Positions 37,407-47,014 are shown, counted from the first letter of the stretch. The stretch is 64,000 nt of DNA from Acidobacteriaceae bacterium (GCA_028283655.1 JAPWKE010000003.1:1240001-1304000), one strand, 5' to 3'. The notes: generated by a model not told the origin, from the letters alone. Made by a program: numbers and translations.

Positions 37407-39039
37407 AGCAACCGCCTATTGCAAGCGCGTAGTCTCAGGTGGAATCGTCTCCTCTAAATGGATCAAGTTAGCTTGCCAGCGTCATATCGAGGACCTCCAA
37501 CAAGTTGATTCCCGCTGGCACTATGACGCTACACAAGTCAATCGTGCATGTGCATTCATCGAAAGCCTCACACTCGAATCAGGACAACGATTCCTTCTCT
37601 CTGACTGGCAGATATGGCTCACCGCCTCCCTCATGGGATGGGTCGATAACGAAGGTCTTCGCAAATATATAGAGGCGTACATCGTTGTCGCCAAAGGTAA
37701 CGGTAAATCACCTTGGGCAGCGGCTATGTCTCTGCTCTTCACCTTTGGCCTCAACGTTCCCAAAGCTGAGGCATATTGCGGTGCGATGTCACTCCAGCAG
37801 AGTGACGAGGTACACCGCGTTGCTCGTCACTTCGTTGAATCGAATCCCGCATTCGCCGCGATCAACGTCATTGCACAGAAGAAGTCCATCTTCTCGCTAT
37901 CAGGTTCCCGTTTCCAACCTGTTATTGGTCGCGGTCGTCACGGCTCGCGTCCACTCCTTGCGGTGCTCGATGAGTACCACCAAGCGATCACAGACGACCT
38001 GTATGGAACGTTCAAAACCGGATGCAATAAGACGGTCAACTCACTGCTGCTGACGATCACCACAGCAGGCGTGGCATCGTCCGCTTCACCCTGTTATCAA
38101 CTCCAAGACCGCGCAATCAAAGCAGTCGACGGCTCAATGCCCGACGAACGATTCTTCACCGCGATCTATGCAGCCGATGGTTCGGTCGAATGGACAAGTG
38201 AAACAGCCCTACGGATGGCGAACCCGAACCTGGGTATTTCCAACGACGCTGAGAAGATTCGTCTCGCCATTAAAGATGCAACCCGCAATCCCGCTCACGC
38301 CAACAACGTAAAAGCGATGCACCTCAATATATGGTCAACCGCTGCGGCGAGTTGGATGAATATGACTGCGTGGTCAAAGTGCTTCGACCCAACGCTCACA
38401 GCAGACAGCGTTAAACATCTCCCATGCTGGATAGGCTCTGACCTCGCGAGCAAGCTAGACCTCTCCGCGTGTGTGCGTCTCTATCGCGACGACACACAAG
38501 GTGACCGACCTCACTACTACGCTCTATGCCGCGCGTACCTTCCTGAAGAGCGCATAAACCTGCCCGAGAACACGCATTACCAAGCATGGGTTGAACAACA
38601 ACACCTCAGTGCGACACCCGGCTCCTCCCTTGATTACGCCATGTTAGAAGCGGACGCACTCGCAGACATCGCGATCAATCAAGTGCGTGAAATCCCCTAT
38701 GATCCGCGCTACGCCGACCAGTGGAGCCAGCGCGTCAGCGAACTCTCTGGCGTCACTCGCATCGATGTACCTCCATCCTCGGCGGTCTTATCGCCAGCGA
38801 TGAAAGAACTCGAAGCTGCTGTAGCCGACGGACGTTTCCACCACGACGGCAATCCAGTTCTGACTTGGTGCATGAGCAATGTGCTCACCCGCGAAACGGC
38901 TGCTGGCAATTACACAATGCCCGACAAGTCGCGCCCCGAAAACAAGATTGACGTAGCTGTCGCTCTCTTCATTGCAATGACGAGGGCACGACTAGCAGAA
39001 CCTGAACCAACAGCCGACTACGGCTTTTTATTTGCCTAA
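37384..39039 (+). CDS. terL: Terminase large subunit
   Basis: 551 residues. Packaging ATPase/nuclease. Walker A-like VVAKGNGKSPWAAAM (about 98-112), Walker B with LLAVLDEYHQ (about 195-204), motif C TITTAGVASS. The C-terminal nuclease shows LDLSACVRLYRDD and a late DVAVALFIAM segment carrying further acidic residues. Length and order are those of the HK97/Terminase_1 group. Confidence 0.93.
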   Translation: MTKDYANEATAYCKRVVSGGIVSSKWIKLACQRHIEDLQQVDSRWHYDATQVNRACAFIESLTLESGQRFLLSDWQIWLTASLMGWVDNEGLRKYIEAYIVVAKGNGKSPWAAAMSLLFTFGLNVPKAEAYCGAMSLQQSDEVHRVARHFVESNPAFAAINVIAQKKSIFSLSGSRFQPVIGRGRHGSRPLLAVLDEYHQAITDDLYGTFKTGCNKTVNSLLLTITTAGVASSASPCYQLQDRAIKAVDGSMPDERFFTAIYAADGSVEWTSETALRMANPNLGISNDAEKIRLAIKDATRNPAHANNVKAMHLNIWSTAAASWMNMTAWSKCFDPTLTADSVKHLPCWIGSDLASKLDLSACVRLYRDDTQGDRPHYYALCRAYLPEERINLPENTHYQAWVEQQHLSATPGSSLDYAMLEADALADIAINQVREIPYDPRYADQWSQRVSELSGVTRIDVPPSSAVLSPAMKELEAAVADGRFHHDGNPVLTWCMSNVLTRETAAGNYTMPDKSRPENKIDVAVALFIAMTRARLAEPEPTADYGFLFA

Positions 39040-39044
39040 AAGAC

Positions 39045-40352
39045 ATGCCTTTATTTGAACGCAGCATCACGACGCTCGGACTGAGCGATGGCACCACCGT
39101 CGAAAGACGATGGAACATCAACAGCCCCTCCACACCACTGACAGCTATGGCTGCGTGGGGTGATACGGGTGGTGGCCTGTCCTCATCTGGTGAGGTTGTA
39201 ACCGAGAAGAACGCGCTCTGCATTAGCACCGTTTACACATGCGTCACGATCCTGGCTGAAGCTGTGGCTTCTCTTCCATGCCGCCTCATGCGCTCGACGG
39301 ATGAAGGCGACGCACCCGCTATAGATCATCGACTCTGGCCACTTCTAACCGAGTCACCGAACGATGAGATGACGGCCTTTACCTTTTGGTCCACCATCGT
39401 TGGCTCATCGGCTCTCACAGGTAATGGATACGCTCAAATCGTGCGTGACCCGACCGGGGCAGTGGAATCAATCTGGCCTTTGCATCCCTTAAAGACCGAA
39501 CCGATTCGCAACGTAACCGGTCAACTCGCATACAAGACCACAGACGGTATGGATAACGGTGCATATCGCATCATTCCGTCCGTAGATGTTCTACATTTCC
39601 CCCTATTCTCCCTCGATGGGATCAAAGGTGTATCTCCTGTCACCGCTGCTCGCGAGTCATTCGCAACAGCGAGAGCAATGGAGAAGTTTGGCGCTCGTTG
39701 GTTCGCTAATGGTGCCCAACCATCATCTCTGCTCATCAACAAAACTAACGGTAAGCCTGATGCTAAGGCTCAAAAAGAATTCGTGGAGGCGTGGCAAGCA
39801 GCCCACTCGGGCATCAATCAGCACAAGCAGGGATTCCTCTGGGGCGATTGGTCCGTTGAGCAGATTGGCCTATCACCTGAAGATTCGCAATTCTTAGTCG
39901 CACGGAACTATCAACGTTCTGACATCGCAGCGATGTACAAGATTCCAGCGTTCATGGTTGGTTCTACTGAGAAGCTATCCAACAATAACTACACCGGTCA
40001 GCAAATGGGGTTCGTCGTAGACACGCTGCGTCCCATCCTCGTTCGTCTCGAAGCGGAACTGAAACGTAAGCTCCTCAAGTCGTCACGATTCTTCGTGGAC
40101 TTCGACGTAACCGAAAGGCAACGCGGCGATTTCGCGGCGATGGCGACGGCCATCTCACTGACACGTCAATGGGCAGTCCTCGATGCAGACGAATGCCGCG
40201 CTCTTCTTGGCTATGCTCCTCGCGGTGGTGCAGCAAAGAAGCTCATCACGCAAGTAAACATGATCCCCCTTGATCAGCTTGGCGTCCCCACCGACACAAG
40301 CGACACAACCCCGATTACAGACCTCACGCAGGACAACAAAGATGAAGATTGA
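39045..40352 (+). CDS. Portal protein, HK97 family
   Basis: 435 residues. LCISTVYTCVTILAEAVASL at the start, GNGYAQIVRDPTGAVESIWP, VLHFPLFSLDGIKGVSP and the late IPAFMVGSTEKLSNNNY are the standard blocks of HK97 portals. It forms the dodecameric vertex through which DNA enters. Its stop overlaps the protease start by 11 bases. Confidence 0.94.
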   Translation: MPLFERSITTLGLSDGTTVERRWNINSPSTPLTAMAAWGDTGGGLSSSGEVVTEKNALCISTVYTCVTILAEAVASLPCRLMRSTDEGDAPAIDHRLWPLLTESPNDEMTAFTFWSTIVGSSALTGNGYAQIVRDPTGAVESIWPLHPLKTEPIRNVTGQLAYKTTDGMDNGAYRIIPSVDVLHFPLFSLDGIKGVSPVTAARESFATARAMEKFGARWFANGAQPSSLLINKTNGKPDAKAQKEFVEAWQAAHSGINQHKQGFLWGDWSVEQIGLSPEDSQFLVARNYQRSDIAAMYKIPAFMVGSTEKLSNNNYTGQQMGFVVDTLRPILVRLEAELKRKLLKSSRFFVDFDVTERQRGDFAAMATAISLTRQWAVLDADECRALLGYAPRGGAAKKLITQVNMIPLDQLGVPTDTSDTTPITDLTQDNKDED

Positions 40353-40974
40353 ACGCCGCAACATAACGACTGAGTTTCGACTCTCCGAAGCTGATAACAA
40401 GACGACCATCAGCGGGTATGCGGCGGTCTTCTCATCCCCTGCAAGCAACGGCCTATGGACTGAGACGTTAGACCCGCACTGCTTTAATAACGTGCTCGCC
40501 ACTAATCCCGATGTTCGCGGTCTCTGGAACCACAACCCTGACCACGTTTTAGGTCGCACCACCTCTGGCACGTTGACGTTGGCCTTGGACGCACGCGGTC
40601 TCAGCTATGTGATCGACCCTCCTGATACCACGGTCGCGAATGACCTTATCGTCTCGATGCGGCGCAAAGACGTGACTGGTTCATCCTTTGGTTTCGTCAC
40701 GAAACGTGACCAATGGACAGACCAGCCAGACGGCTCTGTGCTCCGCACGATTCTCGAAATCGAACAACTGCTTGATGTCTCGCCTGTCACATATCCCTTC
40801 TATGGTGCGGCAAACGCTAACGTTCGTTCCCTGCCGGATTCATGTCCTGCCGAGTTCCGCTCTCGCTTTGAGCAGCGCAGCGAAGAGGTCACCAAGCCTG
40901 AATCGCTCGTGCAGCACGAAGACGAATGGAAAGCCAACGCTGACCTCCTGCTTCGCCTAGCCGAAGCCTCCTAA
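40342..40974 (+). CDS. Prohead protease, HK97 family
   Basis: 210 residues from the ATG at 40342 inside the portal end; the more distal frame extension is not needed. ISGYAAVFSSP, the His in LWNHNPDHVLGR, and Ser in VTGSSFGFVT are the catalytic-family landmarks. Cleaves the capsid delta domain during head maturation. Confidence 0.92.
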   Translation: MKIERRNITTEFRLSEADNKTTISGYAAVFSSPASNGLWTETLDPHCFNNVLATNPDVRGLWNHNPDHVLGRTTSGTLTLALDARGLSYVIDPPDTTVANDLIVSMRRKDVTGSSFGFVTKRDQWTDQPDGSVLRTILEIEQLLDVSPVTYPFYGAANANVRSLPDSCPAEFRSRFEQRSEEVTKPESLVQHEDEWKANADLLLRLAEAS

Positions 40975-41057
40975 GCCTCACCAAATCCCAAACCGCTTCA
41001 TCACACCGTGCCCTCACAGGCGCGGCGATCCCATTTAAGCCACCAAGGACCTAATCA

Positions 41058-42233
41058 ATGACTCACCGCGAACTAACCGAAAAGCGTAACAAACTCCTGA
41101 TCGATGCCCGCACCGCCATGCAGGCTGACAACGTAACCGCCGAAACCCGCGCCAGCGTAGACGCCATGCTCGCGGATGCTAACGTCCTCAAGGGTGACAT
41201 CGAACGCATGGAAGCCTCGGCCGAATCAGAGCAGCGTTCCCTGCCAACCAACACCCCGCCTCGCGGTGCTGTAGAGAATCACTCCGCAAAGGATGAGCGC
41301 AGCTTTGAAGAGCGCAATGCCGCTGCGAACATTGCATTGCGTAGCTTCCTGAAGGGTGAACGTTTTGAACAGCGTGACCTCACTGTAGCTGCTAACGGCG
41401 GTGTGATGATCCCTGTTGCTGCTGTCGATCCGATCCAGGCAAAGAAGTCCGCCGGTTCGATCATGGACATCGTCAAACGTATGCGTACCACGACTGGCGA
41501 AGATGTTCGCCAACCGCTGTGGGACGACACCGCGAATGGCTTCGTTCTCGATAGCACGGCTGTATCCACGACCGATCCGTCGATCACCGGCACGCTGCTG
41601 AAGGTTGATGGACTCCGCTCGAATCCCATCCTGCTCGATAACAAACTAGTCCAGGATGTCAGCTATGACCTCGTCACCGACGTAAACGCGGCGATCAATC
41701 TGCGTTACATCCGCTCGGTGTCGCAGGCCATCGTTCAGGGCAACGGTAGCAACTTCACAGCCCTCTCTGCACCTTCGGCTCTTACCAGCGGAACGGCTGC
41801 GACCGTTAAGTACGCGGACCTCGTCGGCTTGATGACTGCTCTCGATCCGGCCTACACGACTAACGCTGTCTGGTCTTTCTCAACCTCGACGCTCGGCGCG
41901 GTGATGAACCTGGCCGACGCTAACGGTCGTCCCCTGTTCCTGCCCTTCAACGATGGCGGCATCTCGGGCTTCGTTGGAACCATCTTCGGTTTCCCCGTGA
42001 AGATCGACCAGTACGCATCGACTGTGGCAACGGGTAATACGCCGATCCGCTTCGGTGACCATAGCGCAGCCTACACGCTACGCGAGGTCGAACCAGGCAT
42101 CGTCATCAAGCAGAGCGCAGACCGCTGGATTGAACTGAACCGCCTTGGTGTGGTTGCCTTCGCTCGCGCTGGTGGTGCTCCGACGATTGCATCGACGACC
42201 ACTCCTTCGCTTGTGTCCCTGACGATCAAGTAA
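41058..42233 (+). CDS. Major capsid protein, HK97 fold
   Basis: 391 residues. The first about 105 residues are a charged coiled-coil delta domain (scaffold) removed by the protease; the HK97 fold begins near GGVMIPVAAVDPIQAK. LDNKLVQDVSYDLVTDVNAA, VQGNGSNFTAL and the late RFGDHSAAYTLREVEPG are typical. Intact length supports a functional head module. Confidence 0.94.
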   Translation: MTHRELTEKRNKLLIDARTAMQADNVTAETRASVDAMLADANVLKGDIERMEASAESEQRSLPTNTPPRGAVENHSAKDERSFEERNAAANIALRSFLKGERFEQRDLTVAANGGVMIPVAAVDPIQAKKSAGSIMDIVKRMRTTTGEDVRQPLWDDTANGFVLDSTAVSTTDPSITGTLLKVDGLRSNPILLDNKLVQDVSYDLVTDVNAAINLRYIRSVSQAIVQGNGSNFTALSAPSALTSGTAATVKYADLVGLMTALDPAYTTNAVWSFSTSTLGAVMNLADANGRPLFLPFNDGGISGFVGTIFGFPVKIDQYASTVATGNTPIRFGDHSAAYTLREVEPGIVIKQSADRWIELNRLGVVAFARAGGAPTIASTTTPSLVSLTIK

Positions 42234-42297
42234 TTCAACGCGACCCTAAAGCCCCGAGGTCAGCAATGGCCTTGGGGTTACCTCTTGAGACCTATCC

Positions 42298-42957
42298 ATG
42301 CCTCTGTCCTATCGCGAACTCACACAACCAGCAGCCGAACCAGTGACACTCGCGATGGCGAAGCAACAGCTTGTGATCGATAACACCTTTACCGCCGACG
42401 ATACACTCATCACTCTATATATAGTGGCGGCTCGTCAGTATTGCGAACGCGTGATGCAGCGTTACATCTTCACACGCTCTATGTTGATGACGCTCGACTA
42501 CTTCCCACTGTTGAGTGAGTGTGTTTCAGGTGCAGACCAGTACGCCTACGTATCTAGCTACATCCGATCACTCTCAATCATCGTTCCGAAGGCAGGACTA
42601 GCCTCGGTTCAGTCCATTAAGTACACCGGCAACGACGGCACACCTGTAACGCTCCCCGCTTCAACCTACGTCGTGGACACAGTGAGCGAACCGGGCCGCA
42701 TCATGCCAGCCCCCGGCTGCGTGTGGCCGTATCAGCAGAATTACATCCCCGGCCAAGTACAGATCACTTACACGATGGGTACGTATGGCGACGGCGTGAA
42801 TGCAGACAACTGCCCAACTGATATTAAGCTCGCCATCCTCTTGCTGGTCTCACACTTTTACGCACACCGCGAGGCCACCACAGAAGCATCGCTGACAAAC
42901 ATTCCCCTCGGCGTTGATTCCCTACTGGCTCCACACACATTCGACACGGTGTACTAA
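42298..42957 (+). CDS. Head-tail connector (gp6-like adaptor)
   Basis: 219 residues. EPVTLAMAKQQLVIDNTFTA then DDTLITLYIVAARQYCERV is the classic start of the gp6/DnaT-like adaptor that binds the portal. Stop and next start overlap (TAATG). Confidence 0.87.
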   Translation: MPLSYRELTQPAAEPVTLAMAKQQLVIDNTFTADDTLITLYIVAARQYCERVMQRYIFTRSMLMTLDYFPLLSECVSGADQYAYVSSYIRSLSIIVPKAGLASVQSIKYTGNDGTPVTLPASTYVVDTVSEPGRIMPAPGCVWPYQQNYIPGQVQITYTMGTYGDGVNADNCPTDIKLAILLLVSHFYAHREATTEASLTNIPLGVDSLLAPHTFDTVY

Positions 42958-43298
42958 TGCGCGATCCTCTCACGATCAATTCTGGTTCGCTACGCACATC
43001 GATAGATATCCAGGCGTCATCTTCTGCTGGCTTCGGCCAAGCATTGACATGGACGACGGTACTGACCACCCGCGCTTCCATCCGCTCTTTATCGCTGAGT
43101 GAAAAGTCCACGGCAGCAGGATTTTCGTCACAAGTAACTCACCGAATCGTGATGCGTTATCAGAACTCAGTGCCGTTGAAGGCTGGAATGCGAATCGTTG
43201 CAGCCACCGGTACCTACGACATTCAAGCAATCGACAATGTGCAGGAACGCAATCGAGTCATCGTTGTTCTCGCGTTAGAGATGGAGCCGACGCAATGA
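42957..43298 (+). CDS. Head closure / head-tail adaptor protein
   Basis: 113 residues. Small beta protein with TWTTVLTTRASIRSLS and HRIVMRYQNSVPLKAGMRIV, the pattern of SPP1 gp16-like stoppers. Position between the gp6-like and tail-completion genes supports it; overlaps the next gene by 4 bases. Confidence 0.82.
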   Translation: MRDPLTINSGSLRTSIDIQASSSAGFGQALTWTTVLTTRASIRSLSLSEKSTAAGFSSQVTHRIVMRYQNSVPLKAGMRIVAATGTYDIQAIDNVQERNRVIVVLALEMEPTQ

Positions 43299-43687
43299 TC
43301 GAAGCCTCCATCGTTGACCTGCTAAACACAGACACCACGCTCACATCAATCATCGCCGGTCGAATCTATCCCGTTCTGCTACCTGAGCCGCCAACGCTAC
43401 CAGCGATAACCCTTCGCACACTATCCGCCGTACCTACGTACGAACTCACAGGCGCGTTAGGCATGGTTGTCACGCGCATCGAGTTCACGTCCTGGGCGAA
43501 CGACTACGCAACGTGCAAGACCATCGCATCAGCGATACGTAACGTGCTCGATTTATTCACCGGCATTCTGAACGATGGCACAACAGTATCCGCTTGTCTA
43601 CGTGCAGGCGTGACGGTCGATGCGTTCAACGCTGACGCTCGCCTCTATGGCGTGTCTGTTGATTACAAGTTGACCCACACCGAGTAG
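43295..43687 (+). CDS. Tail completion protein, DUF3168-like
   Basis: 130 residues. Start IEASIVDLLNTDTTLTSIIA then GRIYPVLLPEPPTLPAITLR fits the gp17/DUF3168 tail terminator family. Follows the head closure gene and precedes the tail tube. Confidence 0.8.
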   Translation: MIEASIVDLLNTDTTLTSIIAGRIYPVLLPEPPTLPAITLRTLSAVPTYELTGALGMVVTRIEFTSWANDYATCKTIASAIRNVLDLFTGILNDGTTVSACLRAGVTVDAFNADARLYGVSVDYKLTHTE

Positions 43688-43765
43688 CACCCACACACCC
43701 ACATCTTCATTGCTTCACGACACCTCGCCCACAAGCGAGGTATTCCACGTTAAGGACTCTTACAC

Positions 43766-44242
43766 ATGGCTACAGCCACTCAAACATTCCAGCTCGGCCT
43801 CAAGGCCACGCTCTCGGTTTCCACAACCTCGACCGGCACATTTACGCCCGTAAACAAGCTATCCAAGATCACCTTCGGTGCAGACAAAGTCGATTACATC
43901 GACGTAACAGACCTCAATGCACCCTCTGGAGTGACAGGTGGTCAGCCACGCAAGCAGTCCGCACCTGGCCTAATCACTCCCGGCGATGTGACCGTTACTG
44001 GATTCCTTATCCCTGCTGGCGACCCCGGCCAGTTGCTTGTTACTGCCGCTTTTGATGTGCAGACGCTCCTTTATTGGCAGCTACAGTTCGCTCCTGTTGC
44101 AGGACAGACGACCGGCGCTTTGCAGACCTTCGTTGGTTATGTGTCAACACGTCCGACGATGGATGCCTCGATGACCGATGCAGTGACGTTTAACTTCACC
44201 GTGCAGCAGACAGACGCGCCGACCTACACCGCAGGCAGCTAA
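43766..44242 (+). CDS. Major tail (tube) protein
   Basis: 158 residues. LGLKATLSVSTTSTGTFTPV then KITFGADKVDYIDVTDLNAP, GDVTVTGFLIPAGDPG and a terminal VTFNFTVQQTDAP strand are typical of siphovirus tail tube subunits. Its presence shows the element derives from a long-tailed phage. Confidence 0.85.
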   Translation: MATATQTFQLGLKATLSVSTTSTGTFTPVNKLSKITFGADKVDYIDVTDLNAPSGVTGGQPRKQSAPGLITPGDVTVTGFLIPAGDPGQLLVTAAFDVQTLLYWQLQFAPVAGQTTGALQTFVGYVSTRPTMDASMTDAVTFNFTVQQTDAPTYTAGS

Positions 44243-44295
44243 TCCAGATCACCCCAGAGGCTCCCACCGTGGAGCCTCAACCTTTTTGAGGTCAT

Positions 44296-44664
44296 ATGTC
44301 CCACGCAACACACAATCCATTACTGCCATCGGTCTATCTGGACATCGCAGGCAAGAAGCGCAAGTTGCTCTTCGACTTCAACACAGTGATTCGCGTAGAT
44401 GAACTCACAGGCTTGAACCTGCTTCGTGCAGTTGTATCCGAAGTGGAAGCGAAGAACGTTCGCGCACTACTTTACGCATCATTGCTGCACGATGATCCCG
44501 ACCTCACCCTCGAAGAGGTTGGTTCATGGATCACGATTCGCAACATGAGCAGTGTACAGACCGCGATTCGTACCGCTTGGTTTGCTTCTGTTGAAGACCT
44601 CGAAGCAGAGGATGAAGACGACCTGGGGGAAGCTTCAGCTCAGGACGCGACCCCAGCGAACTGA
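44296..44664 (+). CDS. Tail assembly chaperone, short form (gpG-like)
   Basis: 122 residues. Starts in the usual place after the tube gene, with DIAGKKRKLLFDFNTVIRVD and a helical acidic C-terminus (EDLEAEDEDDLGEASAQD). In siphoviruses a -1 frameshift near the 3' end yields a longer product with the next frame; a run of five G at 44625-44629 (G GGG GAA in frame) is a possible slip site. Confidence 0.8.
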   Translation: MSHATHNPLLPSVYLDIAGKKRKLLFDFNTVIRVDELTGLNLLRAVVSEVEAKNVRALLYASLLHDDPDLTLEEVGSWITIRNMSSVQTAIRTAWFASVEDLEAEDEDDLGEASAQDATPAN

Positions 44665-45044
44665 GCATTCACTACCTCTGGTCCCGCGCTCGATACGATC
44701 TTGGTCTATCCGATGAAGAGTTCTTCCGATTAACTCCAGCACTCTTCCACCTGCTGATGAATCGTCACCGTGACCGCCTTGCACATGAAGAGATGGTCGC
44801 CGCATTGACGACAGCAGCGACGATCAACCACTCCATGAATCCTCCCGAGAAGGGAGTGTCGTGGACTGAGTTCGCGCCACACTTCCGTGAATTCAAGCGT
44901 AGCGGTGGAAGCAAACTCAACGAGAAGCAACTGCAACAGGTCAGCGATTTCAACCAACTCGCTCTTGAGTTGGCCGACCGCCTACGCAAGGAAGCATCAT
45001 GCCCGACGATTTCACAGCCTTACGAACCAAACTCCAACGCCTAG
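44625..45044 (+). CDS. Tail assembly chaperone, frameshift extension (T-like)
   Basis: In the -1 frame relative to the short form, open without stop to 45044: LSIHYLWSRARYDLGLSDEE then FFRLTPALFHLLMNRHRDR is the hallmark of the T part of GT chaperones. No plausible independent start precedes this motif, so expression by ribosomal frameshift is expected. Normally the tape measure gene follows; here it does not. Confidence 0.72.
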   Translation, partial: GGSFSSGRDPSELSIHYLWSRARYDLGLSDEEFFRLTPALFHLLMNRHRDRLAHEEMVAALTTAATINHSMNPPEKGVSWTEFAPHFREFKRSGGSKLNEKQLQQVSDFNQLALELADRLRKEASCPTISQPYEPNSNA

Positions 45045-46270
45045 CGAATGAGCAACGAATAGCAGCCGAACGTAAAGCGTTGAAGGCGACTGGTGAAGTC
45101 ATCCTTCAAGCGGTGCAGGACCTCTGCCCGATTGAAGCTGGCAAGCCCGAGGGCATTCTCGAAGTTGGCGAATTACACGCCTCATTGAAGACCTACGTGA
45201 AGATTGCCACCGATGAGAAAGCTGTAGACGGTGCTGAAGATCAGGTCATCGTCGCACCTTCGACCCTTGCTTACATCAACGCCGTTGCCGGTCAAACCTA
45301 TAACATCCGTATCCGTTCATTGCGCTCCAACGGCGGCACATCCGTTTGGGTGGAGTTGGATGGCTTCGTCGCCGGTCTTGTGCTCAACACTCAGAGCGCG
45401 GACGGATACGGCATCGGTTCACTCGTTGGCGAGGCGTATCCCAACAACACAGCAGCGATTGACTGTATGCCCTTCACTGCTCAAGTTGGCTCGCTATCCC
45501 TGCCTATCTTCCCTTCTGGTGCAGTGATGATTACAACCGATGGGACGATAGGCGGCTCGGGTGCTGCGCTGCTCCAGCAGACGCAATATTACGTCTACTA
45601 CGTCGATACAGCATATGCGGGTGGTAATGTCACGCCGATCGCTACAACCAACAAGGCTGATTTCGTTGGGAAGCTCGGATTCTTCCTCATCGATAGCATC
45701 ATCACACCGTATGTCTCTAGCTCTGGCGGTGGCACATCGACAACGACGCTGTACTATCCATCGACGTACAGCGATACCGGCACTCGATCAACGGCGAACC
45801 CCGGTCAAGCATATGACGGTGACCTTGCAACCTACGCTCTTTGTTCTGGCGTTACCACCACAACAACCTGGACTACGGGCGAAGGTTCCTTCTCTGGCTT
45901 CCCTGCGATTGCCTTGGCAAGCGAATCCACTTTAAGCATCAACGCTTACGCAAGGATGATCGGCGATGGTCAATGTGGTTGCACCATTAGCTGGGGCTCT
46001 GGCTCGACGGCTGGTAGTGCGACGGTCTTCGAAGCAACGGCTACGTTTGCACAACAGACCTACACCTACACCATCCCTGCCAACGTCGCACTCAACTCGG
46101 TAAGCGTACATATCTATGCGTATCCAGCCGTTGAGGTCGATCCCGGCTCTAGTGGAGCAGAGCCTCCTGTTGGCCCCGGTGCTGGCGGTGGTGCGGGGAT
46201 TGTTACCAGTTCAACGTATGACCCTGCATCGACGTTGATGTCGGTGTACGAAATCTACATTACGGGATAA
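44999..46270 (+). CDS. In-frame fusion: HK97 gp10-like N-terminus with tail-tip-like C-terminus
   Basis: 423 residues. Residues 1 to about 88 (ALRTKLQRLANEQRIAAERK...LKATGEVILQAVQD, ending QVIVAPSTLA) look like the start of an HK97 gp10 tail-completion protein. From about residue 90 the text changes to fibronectin-like and tail-tip-like sequence (TYNIRIRSLRSNGGTSVWVE, LLQQTQYYVYYVDTAYAGG), then Gly/Ser/Thr-rich strands and a terminal proline/glycine linker. The intervening genes of a siphovirus (rest of gp10, tape measure, distal tail, most of the tip) are missing. The simplest reading is one deletion that fused two genes in frame near 45260. Confidence 0.7.
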   Translation: MPDDFTALRTKLQRLANEQRIAAERKALKATGEVILQAVQDLCPIEAGKPEGILEVGELHASLKTYVKIATDEKAVDGAEDQVIVAPSTLAYINAVAGQTYNIRIRSLRSNGGTSVWVELDGFVAGLVLNTQSADGYGIGSLVGEAYPNNTAAIDCMPFTAQVGSLSLPIFPSGAVMITTDGTIGGSGAALLQQTQYYVYYVDTAYAGGNVTPIATTNKADFVGKLGFFLIDSIITPYVSSSGGGTSTTTLYYPSTYSDTGTRSTANPGQAYDGDLATYALCSGVTTTTTWTTGEGSFSGFPAIALASESTLSINAYARMIGDGQCGCTISWGSGSTAGSATVFEATATFAQQTYTYTIPANVALNSVSVHIYAYPAVEVDPGSSGAEPPVGPGAGGGAGIVTSSTYDPASTLMSVYEIYITG

Positions 46271-46276
46271 ATCACC

Positions 46277-46708
46277 ATGCAAATCGGTGAACGGGGCTTG
46301 GCATTAACCAAGTCCTTCGAAGGCTTGCGCCTCAAAGCATATAGAGATTCAGCAGGCGTTTGGACAATCGGGTACGGAAGCACCACGAACGTTCGCGCGG
46401 GGATGGTCATCACGCAAGAAGAAGCTGATGACCGCCTGCGCTCGGATATGGCAACAGCCGAACACGCAGTCGATATTGGCGTCCGCGTTCCACTCGACCA
46501 AAACCAATACGACGCGCTGTGCGATTTTGCTTACAACATCGGTATCGGCAACTTCTTGCATTCGACTCTTCGTGAGCTGCTCAACGCGGGCAAGTTTGCC
46601 GATGCTGCGCTGGAGTTTTCAAAGTGGACAAAGGCGGGCGGCAAAGTGTTGCCGGGATTAGTTAGCAGGCGAGCGGCTGAGGCTGCTCTATTCAATTCAA
46701 CCAATTAA
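46277..46708 (+). CDS. Endolysin, GH24 lysozyme
   Basis: 143 residues. Catalytic Glu in SFEGL (E15), then D24 (YRDSAG) and T30 (WTIGYGS) form the T4-lysozyme-type triad; FAYNIGIGNF and the C-terminal GLVSRRAAEAALF are conserved. No signal peptide, so it needs the holin. 6 bases after the fusion gene. Confidence 0.93.
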   Translation: MQIGERGLALTKSFEGLRLKAYRDSAGVWTIGYGSTTNVRAGMVITQEEADDRLRSDMATAEHAVDIGVRVPLDQNQYDALCDFAYNIGIGNFLHSTLRELLNAGKFADAALEFSKWTKAGGKVLPGLVSRRAAEAALFNSTN

Positions 46709-46716
46709 GGAAATAC

Positions 46717-46989
46717 ATGCCCGAATCAACAACATCTCTCATCCTCTCCGAACTTCGCGACCTGCGTGAGGAACTAAATCAATTCACCCGTTCAAGCGAA
46801 GGACGACTCGCGACGTTAGAAACTGGCATGTACGACCTTCGAGGCAACGGACAGCCGGGACGAGTCACCAAGCTGGAGCACAACGTCCATGAACTAGATC
46901 GATGGAAGTATAAGTTGGTCGGCTACTCAAGTGGGATAGCCGCTTGCGTGTCTGTTATCGGCTGGTGCGTCGAACATCTCGTGAAGTAA
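46717..46989 (+). CDS. Holin-like / XhlA-like membrane protein
   Basis: 90 residues. Amphipathic coiled-coil N-terminus (LRDLREELNQFTRSSEGRLA) and one C-terminal membrane helix (YKLVGYSSGIAACVSVIGWC). This layout resembles XhlA-type proteins located beside phage lysozymes. Ends the rightward phage operon. Confidence 0.65.
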   Translation: MPESTTSLILSELRDLREELNQFTRSSEGRLATLETGMYDLRGNGQPGRVTKLEHNVHELDRWKYKLVGYSSGIAACVSVIGWCVEHLVK

Positions 46990-46994
46990 AGAAG

Positions 46995-47014
46995 CTCCAC
47001 TATATATAGTGGAG
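46995..47014. terminator. 20 bp perfect palindrome between convergent units
   Basis: CTCCACTATATATAGTGGAG is a perfect palindrome between the end of the rightward lysis genes and the leftward cargo genes. It could act as a weak bidirectional terminator or a protein-binding site; there is no T run. Confidence 0.45.
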
